This document shows positions 9,851 through 18,409 of a DNA stretch of 64,000 bases, piece after piece. Location of the stretch: NCBI GenBank assembly GCA_051006995.1, contig JBPCSQ010000001.1:1-64000 (forward strand). The letters are read 5' to 3'. The notes beneath the pieces were generated by a model. The model saw nothing but the letters and a program-made list of their open reading frames with translations. It searched no databases and had not been told where the DNA came from. Each line of letters opens with the position of its first letter. The stretch's first letter is position 1. Made by a program: the position numbers and the translations under genes. This DNA is from JAIQGF01 sp051006995. Its GTDB lineage: Bacteria; Acidobacteriota; Terriglobia; Terriglobales; Acidobacteriaceae.

Positions 9851-10420
9851 CTACTCCTTGTGCAACCCCACGGCGTGCCGCGTGAGCGCGTGCAGGAACG
9901 GTCCACCCCAGAAACCTACTGACAACAGGCTGCCAAAGAAAAACGCGGCGCGGATGCTGGCCCGGCCTTCCGTTGACCAATACACGTCCGCGAGGTTCAG
10001 CCACAGAGCGAATTCATCCAGCGTTAGTGCCGCGCCGATGCCAAACAGCAGCGCTGTGACCCGGCCGGTCCACACCGATGCATCGCGCGCTCCCGTCCCG
10101 AGCTCCGACAGCCACAGGTAGCCGACAATCAGGAGCAGGAGGATTCCCCAGACCAGGTGGTGAATATGACGCCCGCCTGCACTGAGGTCGTGAAATGGTC
10201 CAACGCCCGCGCGAATCGAGTAGGTGATGATGCGCACGATGCCGAAGGTGAGGAAGAATGCCAGTGACGCGAGGAAGTGGCGCTCGCGCCGGGTCTCGCC
10301 CAGGTGGGCTCGGTAGATGTGATGGAAGCGGCCGCGCAGCACGGCGGCGGCGACGATGGTCAGCGCCCAGACCACGAAGACGACGAAGGTAATCAGCGCC
10401 GCCTTGCCCAGCGGAGACAT
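9851..10420 (-). CDS. Polytopic membrane protein of unknown function
   Basis: 189 residues with about five hydrophobic segments (ALITFVVFVVWALTIVAAAV; FLASLAFFLTFGIVRIITYS; LVWGILLLLIVGYLWL; VTALLFGIGAALTLDEFALW; a C-terminal glycine-rich helix). Histidines (GRFHHIY, GGRHIHHLVWG) and DEFALWL near the membrane faces could bind metal or haem; that is only a suggestion from their positions. Its 3' end converges with the CHYC membrane protein gene, leaving two bases between stops. Confidence 0.65.
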   Translation of the reverse strand: MSPLGKAALITFVVFVVWALTIVAAAVLRGRFHHIYRAHLGETRRERHFLASLAFFLTFGIVRIITYSIRAGVGPFHDLSAGGRHIHHLVWGILLLLIVGYLWLSELGTGARDASVWTGRVTALLFGIGAALTLDEFALWLNLADVYWSTEGRASIRAAFFFGSLLSVGFWGGPFLHALTRHAVGLHKE

Positions 10421-10450
10421 GCAGCCAGTGTATCGCTTGCGGAGCTGCCG

Positions 10451-11338
10451 CTACCGCACCTTGCGCGAATCCCGGTACCAGGGTGCCTTGAAGCGGAGCA
10501 TGTTGGCCACGCTGCGCGTGGGATTCAGAATTCCGGCCGCCACCAGAAAGGCGGGGTTAGTGCTGACGCTTTCCAGCCGGGTAATGACGTAGCGGTCCAG
10601 AATGTCTTCGCCGACTCCAAAGACAAACCCACCGGCGGGTGTAATGATGAAATCGGCCAGCCCGGTGCCATTCGTCATGGCCTTGCTGGAAGTCGAGTAG
10701 TAGCTAAAGTTGCCGGTGTTGCCGACGGAAGCTTCGCTCAATGGGCCGACCTTCCACTGCACCGCCCAGGCGGTGGACCACACGCCGGCGCGCAGCCGGC
10801 TCGTCCAATACGCTCCGGAGGTACTGATGGGCAGGGCCATCCCGCGGGGATCATTTTGGATGTAGATGTTCGAGTAGACGGCGCCCATCAGCGGATGGCC
10901 GACGTAGGTACCGTACCAGGGATCGCCGTCATTCCAGCGCGTCCACTCGATGTTGGAAACCGCGTCAAACCAATTGCGGATCCATTTGCCGTGGAATGCC
11001 CGGTAGCGTAACGGGGCGTCCGGCGCCATGTTCATGAGCGTCTGGACGCCGGCGAATTCCCAGGATTGCAGAAACGCGCTGCCCCAGTGAAAACGGCACG
11101 CTTTGCTGTCGACCGCGTGATCACGGCATTGCTGGCTGATGTTCGACGGCACGGCTACCGCGAGGACCGGTTCCACGGCAGGAGCCACCGGCGCCGCCAC
11201 CGTCTCACTGACAGGCGTCTCACTGACAGGCGCCGCGCGGTTTTCCGTGAGCTCGTTTCCGGCGGGCACTTGGGCGAGCGCTGAGCAGCTTAGGAGGACA
11301 GCAATCGTGAAATGGACGAAGGGTTTCCCTGACAACAT
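10451..11338 (-). CDS. Exported hypothetical protein (DUF3943-like?)
   Basis: 295 residues. The signal peptide (FTIAVLLSCSALAQ) is followed by a low-complexity Pro/Val/Ala segment with SETPVSE repeats, then a mature domain rich in Trp and aromatic residues. The phrase YVGHPLMGAVYSNIYIQ resembles the HP-x-x-G motif of DUF3943 outer-membrane-associated proteins, but the match is weak. Tandem near-identical codons at about 11205-11233 encode the SETPV repeat. The start at 11338 (MLSGKPF) fits the signal peptide; 20 further codons are open upstream. Confidence 0.55.
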   Translation of the reverse strand: MLSGKPFVHFTIAVLLSCSALAQVPAGNELTENRAAPVSETPVSETVAAPVAPAVEPVLAVAVPSNISQQCRDHAVDSKACRFHWGSAFLQSWEFAGVQTLMNMAPDAPLRYRAFHGKWIRNWFDAVSNIEWTRWNDGDPWYGTYVGHPLMGAVYSNIYIQNDPRGMALPISTSGAYWTSRLRAGVWSTAWAVQWKVGPLSEASVGNTGNFSYYSTSSKAMTNGTGLADFIITPAGGFVFGVGEDILDRYVITRLESVSTNPAFLVAAGILNPTRSVANMLRFKAPWYRDSRKVR

Positions 11339-11485
11339 GGCGCCTCGCGGGGTCCAGCCGGATTCTTGACGATGTTGCCGGGAGCGTACTTCGGCCATCT
11401 CATTCGGGGTATGGAAAGAAGACCTTAGGCAGGAAGAATGAATGGGCGTAGCAGGGGCTAATGGCTCCCCGGCCTGCGGCGGGTT

Positions 11486-12361
11486 TCATGGCCTGGTTTT
11501 GGCGATTTCGGGCGCTTTGTCGATTTTTTGCGGCGGGCCCAGATGATATTTGGTCAGTCCGTCCTTCAAGTAGTCGAAGGCTTCGTCGACGGAGTCCACC
11601 ATCTTGAACTGGTTCTTGTCCTCGGGCGAAATGGTGCCGCTTTCCGCCATGGCATCGAGATTGAGCACGCGGTCCCAATACTTGCTGCCGTACATGACCA
11701 CCAGGATTTTCTTGGCGAGCTTCTCCGTTTGAGCGAGGGTCAGAATTTCAAAGAGTTCGTCGCAGGTGCCAAAGCCGCCGGGAAAAACGATCAGCGCCTT
11801 GGCCAGGTAGGCGAACCACAGCTTGCGCATGAAGAAATAATGGAACTCGAGGTTGAGTTCCGGGCTGATGTAGCGATTCGGCATCTGCTCGTAGGGCAGG
11901 TTGATGTTCAATCCAATGGTCTTGCCGCCGGCTTCGCTCGCGCCCTGGTTGGCCGCTTCCATGATGCCGGGGCCACCCCCGGTGGTGACCACGAAGCGCC
12001 GCCGCTTGGAAGGAATCCGCATGGCCCAGTCGGTCAATTTGTGGGCCAGGCTGCGCGCATCTTCGTAGTAGCCCGCCATTTCGACGGCGGCCCGGGCGCG
12101 AAGGATCTTCTCCTGCTCCTCCGGCGAGGCCAGGGCGCGTGAGCCCGGCTTCTCCAGCAGTTCCAAAGTTCGCTGCGCGTCGTGCCGGCTGTGAAAGCGC
12201 GCGGAACCGAAAAATACGACGGTATCCTGGATGCGCTCGCGGCGAAAACGCGCCAGCGGCTCGGAGTATTCCGACAGGATGCGCAGGATGCGCGCATCCG
12301 GACTATTCAGGAACTTCTTGTTCTCGTAGGCGAGGGGCGCACGCGGGATGATTTCGTCCAT
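11486..12361 (-). CDS. LOG-family (Rossmann-type) nucleotide-binding protein
   Basis: 291 residues with the hallmarks of the TIGR00730/LOG family: TVVFFGSAR at the first strand, VTTGGGPGIMEAANQGASEA, and the PGGxGTxxE signature in FPGGFGTCDELFE. Some LOG proteins are cytokinin-type nucleoside-5'-monophosphate phosphoribohydrolases; others hydrolyse purine nucleotides. This is the longer bacterial type, with an N-terminal helical extension. The start at 12361 (MDEIIPRAP) is preferred, since the 29 codons upstream derive from the AT-rich palindrome in the gap. Confidence 0.87.
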   Translation of the reverse strand: MDEIIPRAPLAYENKKFLNSPDARILRILSEYSEPLARFRRERIQDTVVFFGSARFHSRHDAQRTLELLEKPGSRALASPEEQEKILRARAAVEMAGYYEDARSLAHKLTDWAMRIPSKRRRFVVTTGGGPGIMEAANQGASEAGGKTIGLNINLPYEQMPNRYISPELNLEFHYFFMRKLWFAYLAKALIVFPGGFGTCDELFEILTLAQTEKLAKKILVVMYGSKYWDRVLNLDAMAESGTISPEDKNQFKMVDSVDEAFDYLKDGLTKYHLGPPQKIDKAPEIAKTRP

Positions 12362-12363
12362 GA

Positions 12364-12478
12364 ATTTGTAATTTCGTAAACTCGCAATTTGGTAATTTCT
12401 GGTGACCGAAGCGCGCCGCTCATGGGAAGCGCACGTACAAATTACCAAATTACCGGGTTACGAAATTATGAAATCTTC
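12364..12478. repeat. AT-rich quasi-palindrome of TTTGGTAATTT-like words
   Basis: The left arm at about 12364-12402 repeats AATTTNGTAA-like words; the right arm at about 12437-12476 carries the complement (ACAAATTACCAAATTACCGG). A central spacer of about 35 bases separates them. Its base composition contrasts sharply with the surrounding GC-rich genes. Nearly the same words form the palindrome at 34466-34568, 22 kb away. It lies between two minus-strand genes, overlapping the 3' end of the upstream one. Confidence 0.75.
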
Positions 12479-12876
12479 TTCTTGCCGGGATCACGGTAGT
12501 GGACGGCCTCCCAGATGCCGATCCAGATGTCCACCAGCCCAAGGCCGGTGACCACGCCGCGGACAAAATTGTCGTGAAGGATGGTGCGCCACGCGGGATG
12601 GGCGGCGACCAGGCTGTTGTCGCTCCACACGCGCGTCCAGGGCAGCGCGGCCAGGACCATGCCCAGCTCGATGCAGAAAATGACGAAGATGACCAGCGAG
12701 AGCCGGTGCAGCCAGATGGTAGTGCGCGAGACGCCGGTGTCGGCGCCGGGCTGCTTGGCGGGCTTGGGCGGCTCCGTAACGTTATCCGCGACAGGGTGCA
12801 GGCGATTCGTTCCGAATGATAAGTTGGCTTCCGGCGTCACGTCGCGTGATTGCTCCCTTGGCTCGCCAGAACCCAT
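12466..12876 (-). CDS. Small two-helix membrane protein, hypothetical
   Basis: 136 residues: a polar, proline-containing N-terminal half (to about residue 52), then a membrane helix LHRLSLVIFVIFCIELGMVL, a short loop containing WTRVW, and a second amphipathic segment GVVTGLGLVDIWIGIWEAVH with a basic tail. No known domain recognised. The last codons and stop run into the AT-rich palindrome at 12364-12478. The upstream gene encodes the 911-residue TPR protein, only nine bases away, so the two are likely co-transcribed. Confidence 0.6.
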   Translation of the reverse strand: MGSGEPREQSRDVTPEANLSFGTNRLHPVADNVTEPPKPAKQPGADTGVSRTTIWLHRLSLVIFVIFCIELGMVLAALPWTRVWSDNSLVAAHPAWRTILHDNFVRGVVTGLGLVDIWIGIWEAVHYRDPGKKKIS

Positions 12877-12885
12877 GAATGGATT

Positions 12886-15621
12886 CTACGACCTCAGGGC
12901 TTTGATGCGCTCGGCTACGTCGCGGTAGTCAATATTGCTGCCGTAAACCTCGAGAAAGTGCTGCAACGCGGTTTGCTTGTTGCCGGCAATTTCGCAGGCA
13001 TTGGCCCAATCGTAATGCAGCGACAGCCGCTGTTCGTCGTCGGTGGCTACCTTCAGCGCTTTTTCGTACCACTTGTAACTTGCCTCCGGCACGCCCTTTT
13101 CGATGAAGCACTGTGCCAGCCAGGTGTAGGTCTGCATGGTGTCGCGGAAGGTGGCGCCCTTCTCAATGGACTGGGCGACCTTTTGCAACTCGCCGATAGC
13201 CTCGTCCATCAGGCCCATCTCGCGGAAGGCGACCCCCAGGTTGTAGTGGGATTCCGGATCCTCGACTTCACCGGCGGAGGCCTCCGCGTCTTCCTTGAAT
13301 TCGGCGAACATGTCAGACAGAACGGTACTGGCTTCTTCGTGCGCCGGTTCGGCCGGAGGAGCAGCTTTCATGGCGGGGGCGGGAGCAGCGGCGGCAGCCG
13401 CAGCAGCGGTGGCTGGTTTGGCCACTGGAGGCGGCGGCGGAGGCGGCGCCGCAGCGGGCTTTCCCGCGACGGAGAAGTCCGCGGGCAGCGATTCTTCAAG
13501 ATCGGAGACGAAGTCGCCGAGCACGTCCGCTTTCGCGGCCGCAGCCGGCTGTGCTGCCGGAGGTGGCGGAGGAGGCGGCGCGACCACCGGCTCGGGCGCC
13601 GGGAGCGGGACCTCCATAGAAATTTCGGCTGCCGGCGCTGGGGACTCGATCACGTACTCCTGCACCGGCGTCTCGGCAGGAGCGGCGGGCGGTTCCACGA
13701 CCATGGCAAACTCGGCGGGAGCGGGTGCAGCCGCCGGAATCTGCGCTTTCAGCGATGCCAGTTCCGCGTCGTCGGGTGCGACAGCCTCGGCGCGAGCGCA
13801 AGCCGCGCTCGCCTCGCTCCACATGGATTGCGAAACGTAGAACCGAATCTCGTCGAGAAGGTCCTTAACCGGGGAAACGGCCGGCGCCTCGGCGACTGGC
13901 GCAGCGTGCGTCTCCCATTCCTCTGAAATATCAATTTCTTTGTGAGCAGCCGGAGCAGTGGCAACCGGGGGCTGCACCTCAACTTCAACCGCCGCTGGCG
14001 CAACTTCTACCGCGGGCGCGGGCGGGCCGCCGGCGTCTGCAAAGCCGAATTCGGCGGCGCCGGCGCGGTCGCGATACTTGGCCGCCATATCGTGGTATTG
14101 CTTGGCCTGCTCGGCGTGACCGGCCTTGCGGAATTGAACCTCCAGCGTCTCGCAGCAGCGCGCCGCATCGGCAAAACGGTTGGCGCCGCCGTACAGTGAG
14201 GCCAGACGCTGGTTCACGCGAATGTCATTGGGGGCCTGCGGCAGGACCTTTTCCAGCGGCGCCAGCGCCTTGGCCGGCAAGTTGTAGGAATCGAGCAATT
14301 CGGAATCGGTGAGCGCCGACTTGATCGCCAGCTCCACTTCCTCCGAATACTGCTGCGCCACCGCGGGCGCGCTCATCTCCAACTCCTCCACCATAAACGC
14401 CTGCGCACCTTCCTGCGGCGTCAACTGGCGGACAGAGGCGTCCTCGCCCAGCTTGGCGAGTACCTGGCGGTAATGCTGGTCGTGCGCCGGATTTTCCGGC
14501 TCAACTTCGGAAAGCTCCTTGTACAGATCGCGCGCGCGCTTCAGGTCGCCGGCCTGGACCAGCGCATGCGCCAGCAGTTCGGTGGTCTCAACGATGTGGG
14601 TCTTCGCGCCGGTTTTGCGGTACAGGTTGCGGACCATCTCCAGCGACGGGACATCGTCCTTGACCTTGTTGAGCGCGCTGTCCAGCGCCCGCGAGAGAGA
14701 TTCGGTGTTGACCGACGAAAGCTGGGCGGCGAACTCCTGGTACAAGGCAAGGCCCTGGGTCGGAGAATCGGCGCTGATCAGCCAGTCGGCATAGGCCTGG
14801 ATGCCGCTGTAGTCGGTGTGCGCGGAGGCCAGCTTACGGGCGGTCTGCTCGGCCTCGGCCTGCTGTCCACTCAGCATGCGAGCGCGCAGCATCAGGCTGA
14901 GCGCGTCGGGATTGCCGTCAATATTGTTGACCCGCTGCAGGTGCCCGATCGCGCCCGCGCCATCGCCGGAATCGAGCGCGACTTGTCCCCGCTTGAGCAG
15001 TGCCCGCTGGTTTGCCGGATCAATCTTGAGGATTTGCCCCAACGCTTCGTCGGCCGCATCCATGGCCGCGCGCTGGTAAAGCGATTCGGCGGCGCGGAAA
15101 TAAATCTCCTTCGCATCTTCCTTCTTGCCCATCCGGATGTAGAGGTCGGCCAGCTTGGTCTGCATGGCGGCATTTTCCGGATCGAGCTCCAGCATCTTCT
15201 GGAACACGCGGGCGGCCGCTTCCAGGTCGTTGGCCTTCATCCAGTAGTCGGCGAGGGTGACGTACTGCTGGCGCGCATCGTTGTACAGGCCCTGTTGGGT
15301 GTAGAGCTCGGCCAGGCGCTGCAATCCCTCCACGGAATTCGGCGCAAGCTTGGTCAGCTTTTTGTACATGGCGATGGCTTTGACGGTGAAGCCATCGGCG
15401 GCGTAGGCATCGCCCACCCGGCGGAAATATTTTGTCGCGTTGTCGGACTGACCCAGGCGGGCGTACAGGTCGCCAATCGTGTTGAGCACGGTCAGGTCCT
15501 TGGGATCTTCCTTGACGACCTTTTCGTACTCGGAAATCGCGTTCTGCAATTTCCCCTGTTGAACGTATTTCTCCGCCGAGCTGAGGACCTTCGCTTTGTT
15601 GAAGCCGAAACCGAGCGCCAT
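12886..15621 (-). CDS. Large cytoplasmic TPR protein with Pro/Ala-rich linkers
   Basis: 911 residues, no signal peptide. Residues 1-550 are a chain of tetratricopeptide repeats (for example GKLQNAISEYEKVVKEDPKD and NDLEAAARVFQKMLELDPEN). Residues about 555-790 are a low-complexity linker with PPPPPPP runs and alanine tracts. A last TPR group follows at about 800-905 (SHYNLGVAFREMGLMDEAIG). Such proteins scaffold multiprotein complexes; partner unknown. The protein starts MALGFGFNKAK, and similar TPR proteins are common in Acidobacteria (from general knowledge). Long open frames on the opposite strand here are by-products of GC-rich codon use. Confidence 0.85.
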   Translation of the reverse strand: MALGFGFNKAKVLSSAEKYVQQGKLQNAISEYEKVVKEDPKDLTVLNTIGDLYARLGQSDNATKYFRRVGDAYAADGFTVKAIAMYKKLTKLAPNSVEGLQRLAELYTQQGLYNDARQQYVTLADYWMKANDLEAAARVFQKMLELDPENAAMQTKLADLYIRMGKKEDAKEIYFRAAESLYQRAAMDAADEALGQILKIDPANQRALLKRGQVALDSGDGAGAIGHLQRVNNIDGNPDALSLMLRARMLSGQQAEAEQTARKLASAHTDYSGIQAYADWLISADSPTQGLALYQEFAAQLSSVNTESLSRALDSALNKVKDDVPSLEMVRNLYRKTGAKTHIVETTELLAHALVQAGDLKRARDLYKELSEVEPENPAHDQHYRQVLAKLGEDASVRQLTPQEGAQAFMVEELEMSAPAVAQQYSEEVELAIKSALTDSELLDSYNLPAKALAPLEKVLPQAPNDIRVNQRLASLYGGANRFADAARCCETLEVQFRKAGHAEQAKQYHDMAAKYRDRAGAAEFGFADAGGPPAPAVEVAPAAVEVEVQPPVATAPAAHKEIDISEEWETHAAPVAEAPAVSPVKDLLDEIRFYVSQSMWSEASAACARAEAVAPDDAELASLKAQIPAAAPAPAEFAMVVEPPAAPAETPVQEYVIESPAPAAEISMEVPLPAPEPVVAPPPPPPPAAQPAAAAKADVLGDFVSDLEESLPADFSVAGKPAAAPPPPPPPVAKPATAAAAAAAAPAPAMKAAPPAEPAHEEASTVLSDMFAEFKEDAEASAGEVEDPESHYNLGVAFREMGLMDEAIGELQKVAQSIEKGATFRDTMQTYTWLAQCFIEKGVPEASYKWYEKALKVATDDEQRLSLHYDWANACEIAGNKQTALQHFLEVYGSNIDYRDVAERIKALRS

Positions 15622-15924
15622 AGAGCTGTGGACTCCGTGCTGAAATCAGACACGCCCGCCTGGGGGGAGGCCGCTTTCCCGCAAACGCTCCGCCGGGTTC
15701 GACTGAGGCCCCGGAGTTGTGGCGCGGAGAGCTGGTCGCGGACGGTTGTCAGGTCCCCGGCCGCCTGCGGCCGGGAGACACTCTGGAAATGCGGCTAACA
15801 CTATCACAGACTCGGCAGGGCGCAAAACACAAGCGTTTCGCGGTTTCCTGGCCAGTCCGAGAATGGGCGCAGCCTGAGATTCGGCCGCCCGCGCTACAAT
15901 CACTGCACCGATTCGAGGTGACCC
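15622..15924. other. Divergent intergenic region (303 bases)
   Basis: The gap separates the divergent TPR and adenosine-deaminase-like genes. It holds a short GC palindrome (CCCCGGCCGCCTGCGGCCGGGA, about 15752-15773) and, near 15895, GCTACAATCA, a possible -10 element for the plus-strand gene. No coding potential or RNA gene is evident. Confidence 0.5.
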
Positions 15925-17538
15925 TTGGGGTTGAGCCGCCGCGGGACCGTTCTCGCCAGCTTCCTTCTAGCCTCGTGCCTGGGCATTGCGCAGTCGCCGC
16001 CGATGAAGCCCGGGCACAGGCTGCGCCCTCCGAATGCGAGTGCGCCCACCGAACTGCGCGCCGCGCGTTACCTGGATTCCATCCGCAACCAGCCGTCGCT
16101 GTTGCTGGAATTCGTGCGCCAGTTTCCCAAGGGCGCCGACCTTCACAATCATCTCACTGGCGCAGTGTATGCCGAGACGTTCATCAATTTTGCGGCGCAC
16201 GATAATCTCTGCGTCGATCGCAAATCGCTCCGCCTGCTGCCGCCGGTCAACAAGCCAGAGCCGCCGCCGGCAGAGCCGAAGGTTTTGTGCGACGAGTCCA
16301 AGGGCCACGTGCCCGCGGCGCGCGCCTTCAGCGACTACCTGCTCTATCGCGACCTGATTGACGCCTGGTCCATGCGCCACTTCACCCCGGGCGTCGAATC
16401 CGGACACGACCACTTCTTCGATACCTTCAGCAAGTTTTCTCTCGCCAAGGGCGACAACATGGGCGCCATGCTGGCGGAAGCAGTTTCTCGCGCCGGTCAC
16501 GAGCACGTCCGCTACCTCGAACTCATGCTTGGGCCCGACGGCGGCGCGGCGCTCCGCCTGGGCGCAATCAGCTGGAACGGCGACATGGCTGCGCAAAGGC
16601 AGAAGCTGATAGAACAGCATATCGAAACGGCCGTTGCCGCCGCGCGCCTCACGCTGGATCGTGCTGAAGCGAAGATGCGCGACGAGCTTCACTGCGGGTC
16701 GCTCAACGCAGACGCCGGTTGCGGCGTCACCGTGCGCTTTATCTACGAAGTTCACCGCGGCTTCGCGCGCGACCAGGTGTTTGCCGAGATGCTGGCCGGC
16801 ATGGAGATGGCCACTGCCGACCCGCGAGTAGTAGGCATCAATCTGGTGATGCCGGAGGACGCCTACGTCCCCATGCACGATTTTTCGCTGCATATGCAGA
16901 TGCTGGACTTCCTGCACAAACTGTATCCCGAGGTGCACATCGCGCTGCATGCGGGCGAGCTGGCCATGTCGCTGGTTCCACCCGAGGCGTTGAAATTTCA
17001 CGTGCGGGAGTCGCTCGAGGTCGGCCACGCCGAGCGAATCGGCCATGCCGCCAGCGTGATGTATGAACGGGACGCGATCTCGCTGCTCCAGCAAATGGCG
17101 CGCCGGCACGTGGCCGTGGAGGTCTGTCTCACCAGCAACGACATGATCCTGGGTGTCCGCGATGCCGACCATCCTCTGCTCATGTTTTTGAAGTACGGCG
17201 TGCCGGTGTCGCTGGCCACTGACGATGAAGGCGTTGCCCGCTCCGACCTGAACCATGAATACCTGCGTGCGATCGAGAGTTACAAGCTGCCGTATTCCAC
17301 GCTCAAGCGAATATCCCGCAACGGGCTGGAGTACGCGTTTCTTCCCGGCGCCAGTCTCTGGGCGGACGCCGGTCAGTTCCACCGCGCCAGTTGCCGCGAC
17401 GACCAGCCTCTGGCGGCCGAGGACGCACTATCTACCTCCTGCCGGCAGTTCCTGAAGTCGAGCGAGCGTGCGCGGCTGCAATGGAAGCTGGAGGGCGAGT
17501 TCACCGCCTTCGAGCGGCAGGTCGGTAGCCAGCACTAA
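15925..17538 (+). CDS. Exported adenosine deaminase-family (ADGF-like) enzyme
   Basis: 537 residues. A signal peptide (VLASFLLASCLGIAQ) precedes an amidohydrolase barrel of the adenosine/AMP deaminase type. Zinc and catalytic motifs are all present: HNH at 74-76 in DLHNHLTGA, HAGE in IALHAGELAM, the GHAERIGHA motif, and SLATDDEGVARS for the C-terminal aspartates. It should deaminate a purine nucleoside outside the cytoplasm, like secreted ADGF/CECR1 proteins; the exact substrate is inferred. The start is a TTG (15925; a second TTG at 15931) with GAGGTG at 15915-15920. Confidence 0.85.
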   Translation: MGLSRRGTVLASFLLASCLGIAQSPPMKPGHRLRPPNASAPTELRAARYLDSIRNQPSLLLEFVRQFPKGADLHNHLTGAVYAETFINFAAHDNLCVDRKSLRLLPPVNKPEPPPAEPKVLCDESKGHVPAARAFSDYLLYRDLIDAWSMRHFTPGVESGHDHFFDTFSKFSLAKGDNMGAMLAEAVSRAGHEHVRYLELMLGPDGGAALRLGAISWNGDMAAQRQKLIEQHIETAVAAARLTLDRAEAKMRDELHCGSLNADAGCGVTVRFIYEVHRGFARDQVFAEMLAGMEMATADPRVVGINLVMPEDAYVPMHDFSLHMQMLDFLHKLYPEVHIALHAGELAMSLVPPEALKFHVRESLEVGHAERIGHAASVMYERDAISLLQQMARRHVAVEVCLTSNDMILGVRDADHPLLMFLKYGVPVSLATDDEGVARSDLNHEYLRAIESYKLPYSTLKRISRNGLEYAFLPGASLWADAGQFHRASCRDDQPLAAEDALSTSCRQFLKSSERARLQWKLEGEFTAFERQVGSQH

Positions 17539-17621
17539 TTCGCAAAAACTATGATGTAATCTGCCACCAAGCTACCAAACGTTTCCCAGTTCGACGCAGA
17601 CACAATCAGTAGCAGAACTCA

Positions 17622-17652
17622 AACAAGAAGGGCGGCCGCAGCCGCCCTAGAA
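17622..17652 (-). terminator. Terminator downstream of the cold-shock gene
   Basis: On the minus strand AGGGCGGC-TGC-GGCCGCCCT forms an 8-bp GC stem followed by TCTTGTTT. It lies just after the csp stop codon and is a plausible intrinsic terminator. Confidence 0.65.
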
Positions 17653-17670
17653 TGCTTCTTCAACGCGAAT

Positions 17671-17877
17671 TCAGCCTTGGACGGGCTGAACATTCTCCGC
17701 TTGCCAGCCTTTGGGTCCCTTGACGACATTGAACTGCACGGCCTGGCCTTCCTGCAAGCTGCGGAAGCCGCCGCTCTGGATGGCCGAGTAGTGCACGAAC
17801 ACGTCCTCGCCATTCTGCCGGCTAATGAAACCGTATCCTTTGGCGTCGTTGAACCACTTCACTGTTCCTTGTTCCAT
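17671..17877 (-). CDS. Cold-shock protein (CspA family)
   Basis: 68 residues forming a single cold-shock OB-fold. RNP1 is KGYGFI (13-18) and RNP2 VFVHY (26-30), the aromatic surface that binds single-stranded RNA/DNA. It likely acts as an RNA chaperone. AAAGGAA lies 8-11 bases before the ATG. A paralogue differing at few positions lies at 49385-49585. The 300 bases upstream hold no gene and may include a long leader, as in cspA mRNAs. Confidence 0.96.
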   Translation of the reverse strand: MEQGTVKWFNDAKGYGFISRQNGEDVFVHYSAIQSGGFRSLQEGQAVQFNVVKGPKGWQAENVQPVQG

Positions 17878-18183
17878 GGTGGTGCAAATTCCTTTTCTGA
17901 ATTGTTACGTTGGATCTTGAATCGGAACTTCGGAGGCAGGGCACGCTGGTGTAGCAGAGACTGCTCTCAACCGCTTCAAAACAACGCAGGTTCATCATAC
18001 CTGACGGTCGGCAGATTTCAATCCCCCTGCGCCAGGCAACGCAATAAGCAGCCTGTTTTCAACTGGTTAGCGGAGCAGTGTTGAAAGCAGGCCATCCCGC
18101 TGGAGATAATCAAGCCATGGTCAGCGACATCCGAGTCGCTGCCGCTGTTCCTGGTGGTACCGGCCTCTACGTCCGAGGATAAT
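17878..18183. other. Intergenic region upstream of csp (about 305 bases)
   Basis: The gap between the divergent csp gene and the small membrane protein gene. It is somewhat less GC-rich than the flanks and contains no open frame with coding character. It presumably holds the csp promoter and a leader on the minus strand. I could not define a clear promoter or cold-box by eye. Confidence 0.4.
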
Positions 18184-18402
18184 GTGAGCGACACGATCAT
18201 GGCCCTGCTGTCCCACCAGTTGCTCTGGGCGCTGTTGTTCGCGGCGCTCTCGCTGCCCGTGGCCTACTTGAGCACCATGGTTGTGCTGTCGCTGCGCAAT
18301 CGCGGCTATGTGCGGGTTGATCCGGTACGCCTGCGCCGCATTTCCGTGGGGTTGTCGCTGGTGGTGTTCGTGGCGGTTCTGCTGGCCGAGCGTCTGCGGT
18401 GA
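18184..18402 (+). CDS. Small two-helix membrane protein
   Basis: 72 residues with two hydrophobic helices (LLSHQLLWALLFAALSLPVA plus following; VGLSLVVFVAVLLAERLR) separated by a basic loop (SLRNRGYVRVDPVRLRRI). GTG at 18184 is preceded by GAGGA at 18175-18179; an ATG at 18199 is an alternative. No known family recognised. It converges with the arginase gene, seven bases between stops. Confidence 0.55.
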   Translation: MSDTIMALLSHQLLWALLFAALSLPVAYLSTMVVLSLRNRGYVRVDPVRLRRISVGLSLVVFVAVLLAERLR

Positions 18403-18409
18403 TTCCCGT

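Noticed and set aside
14473..15798. 441-codon open frame on the plus strand
   Set aside because: It is antisense to the TPR gene, whose repeats and codon pattern are clear; long antisense frames are common at this GC content.
15967..17382. 471-codon open frame on the minus strand
   Set aside because: It is antisense to the adenosine-deaminase-like gene, which has all family motifs.
17878..18183. Structured RNA or small RNA gene upstream of csp
   Set aside because: A long leader is plausible, but I could not see a conserved cold-box or a convincing fold, so no ncRNA is called.
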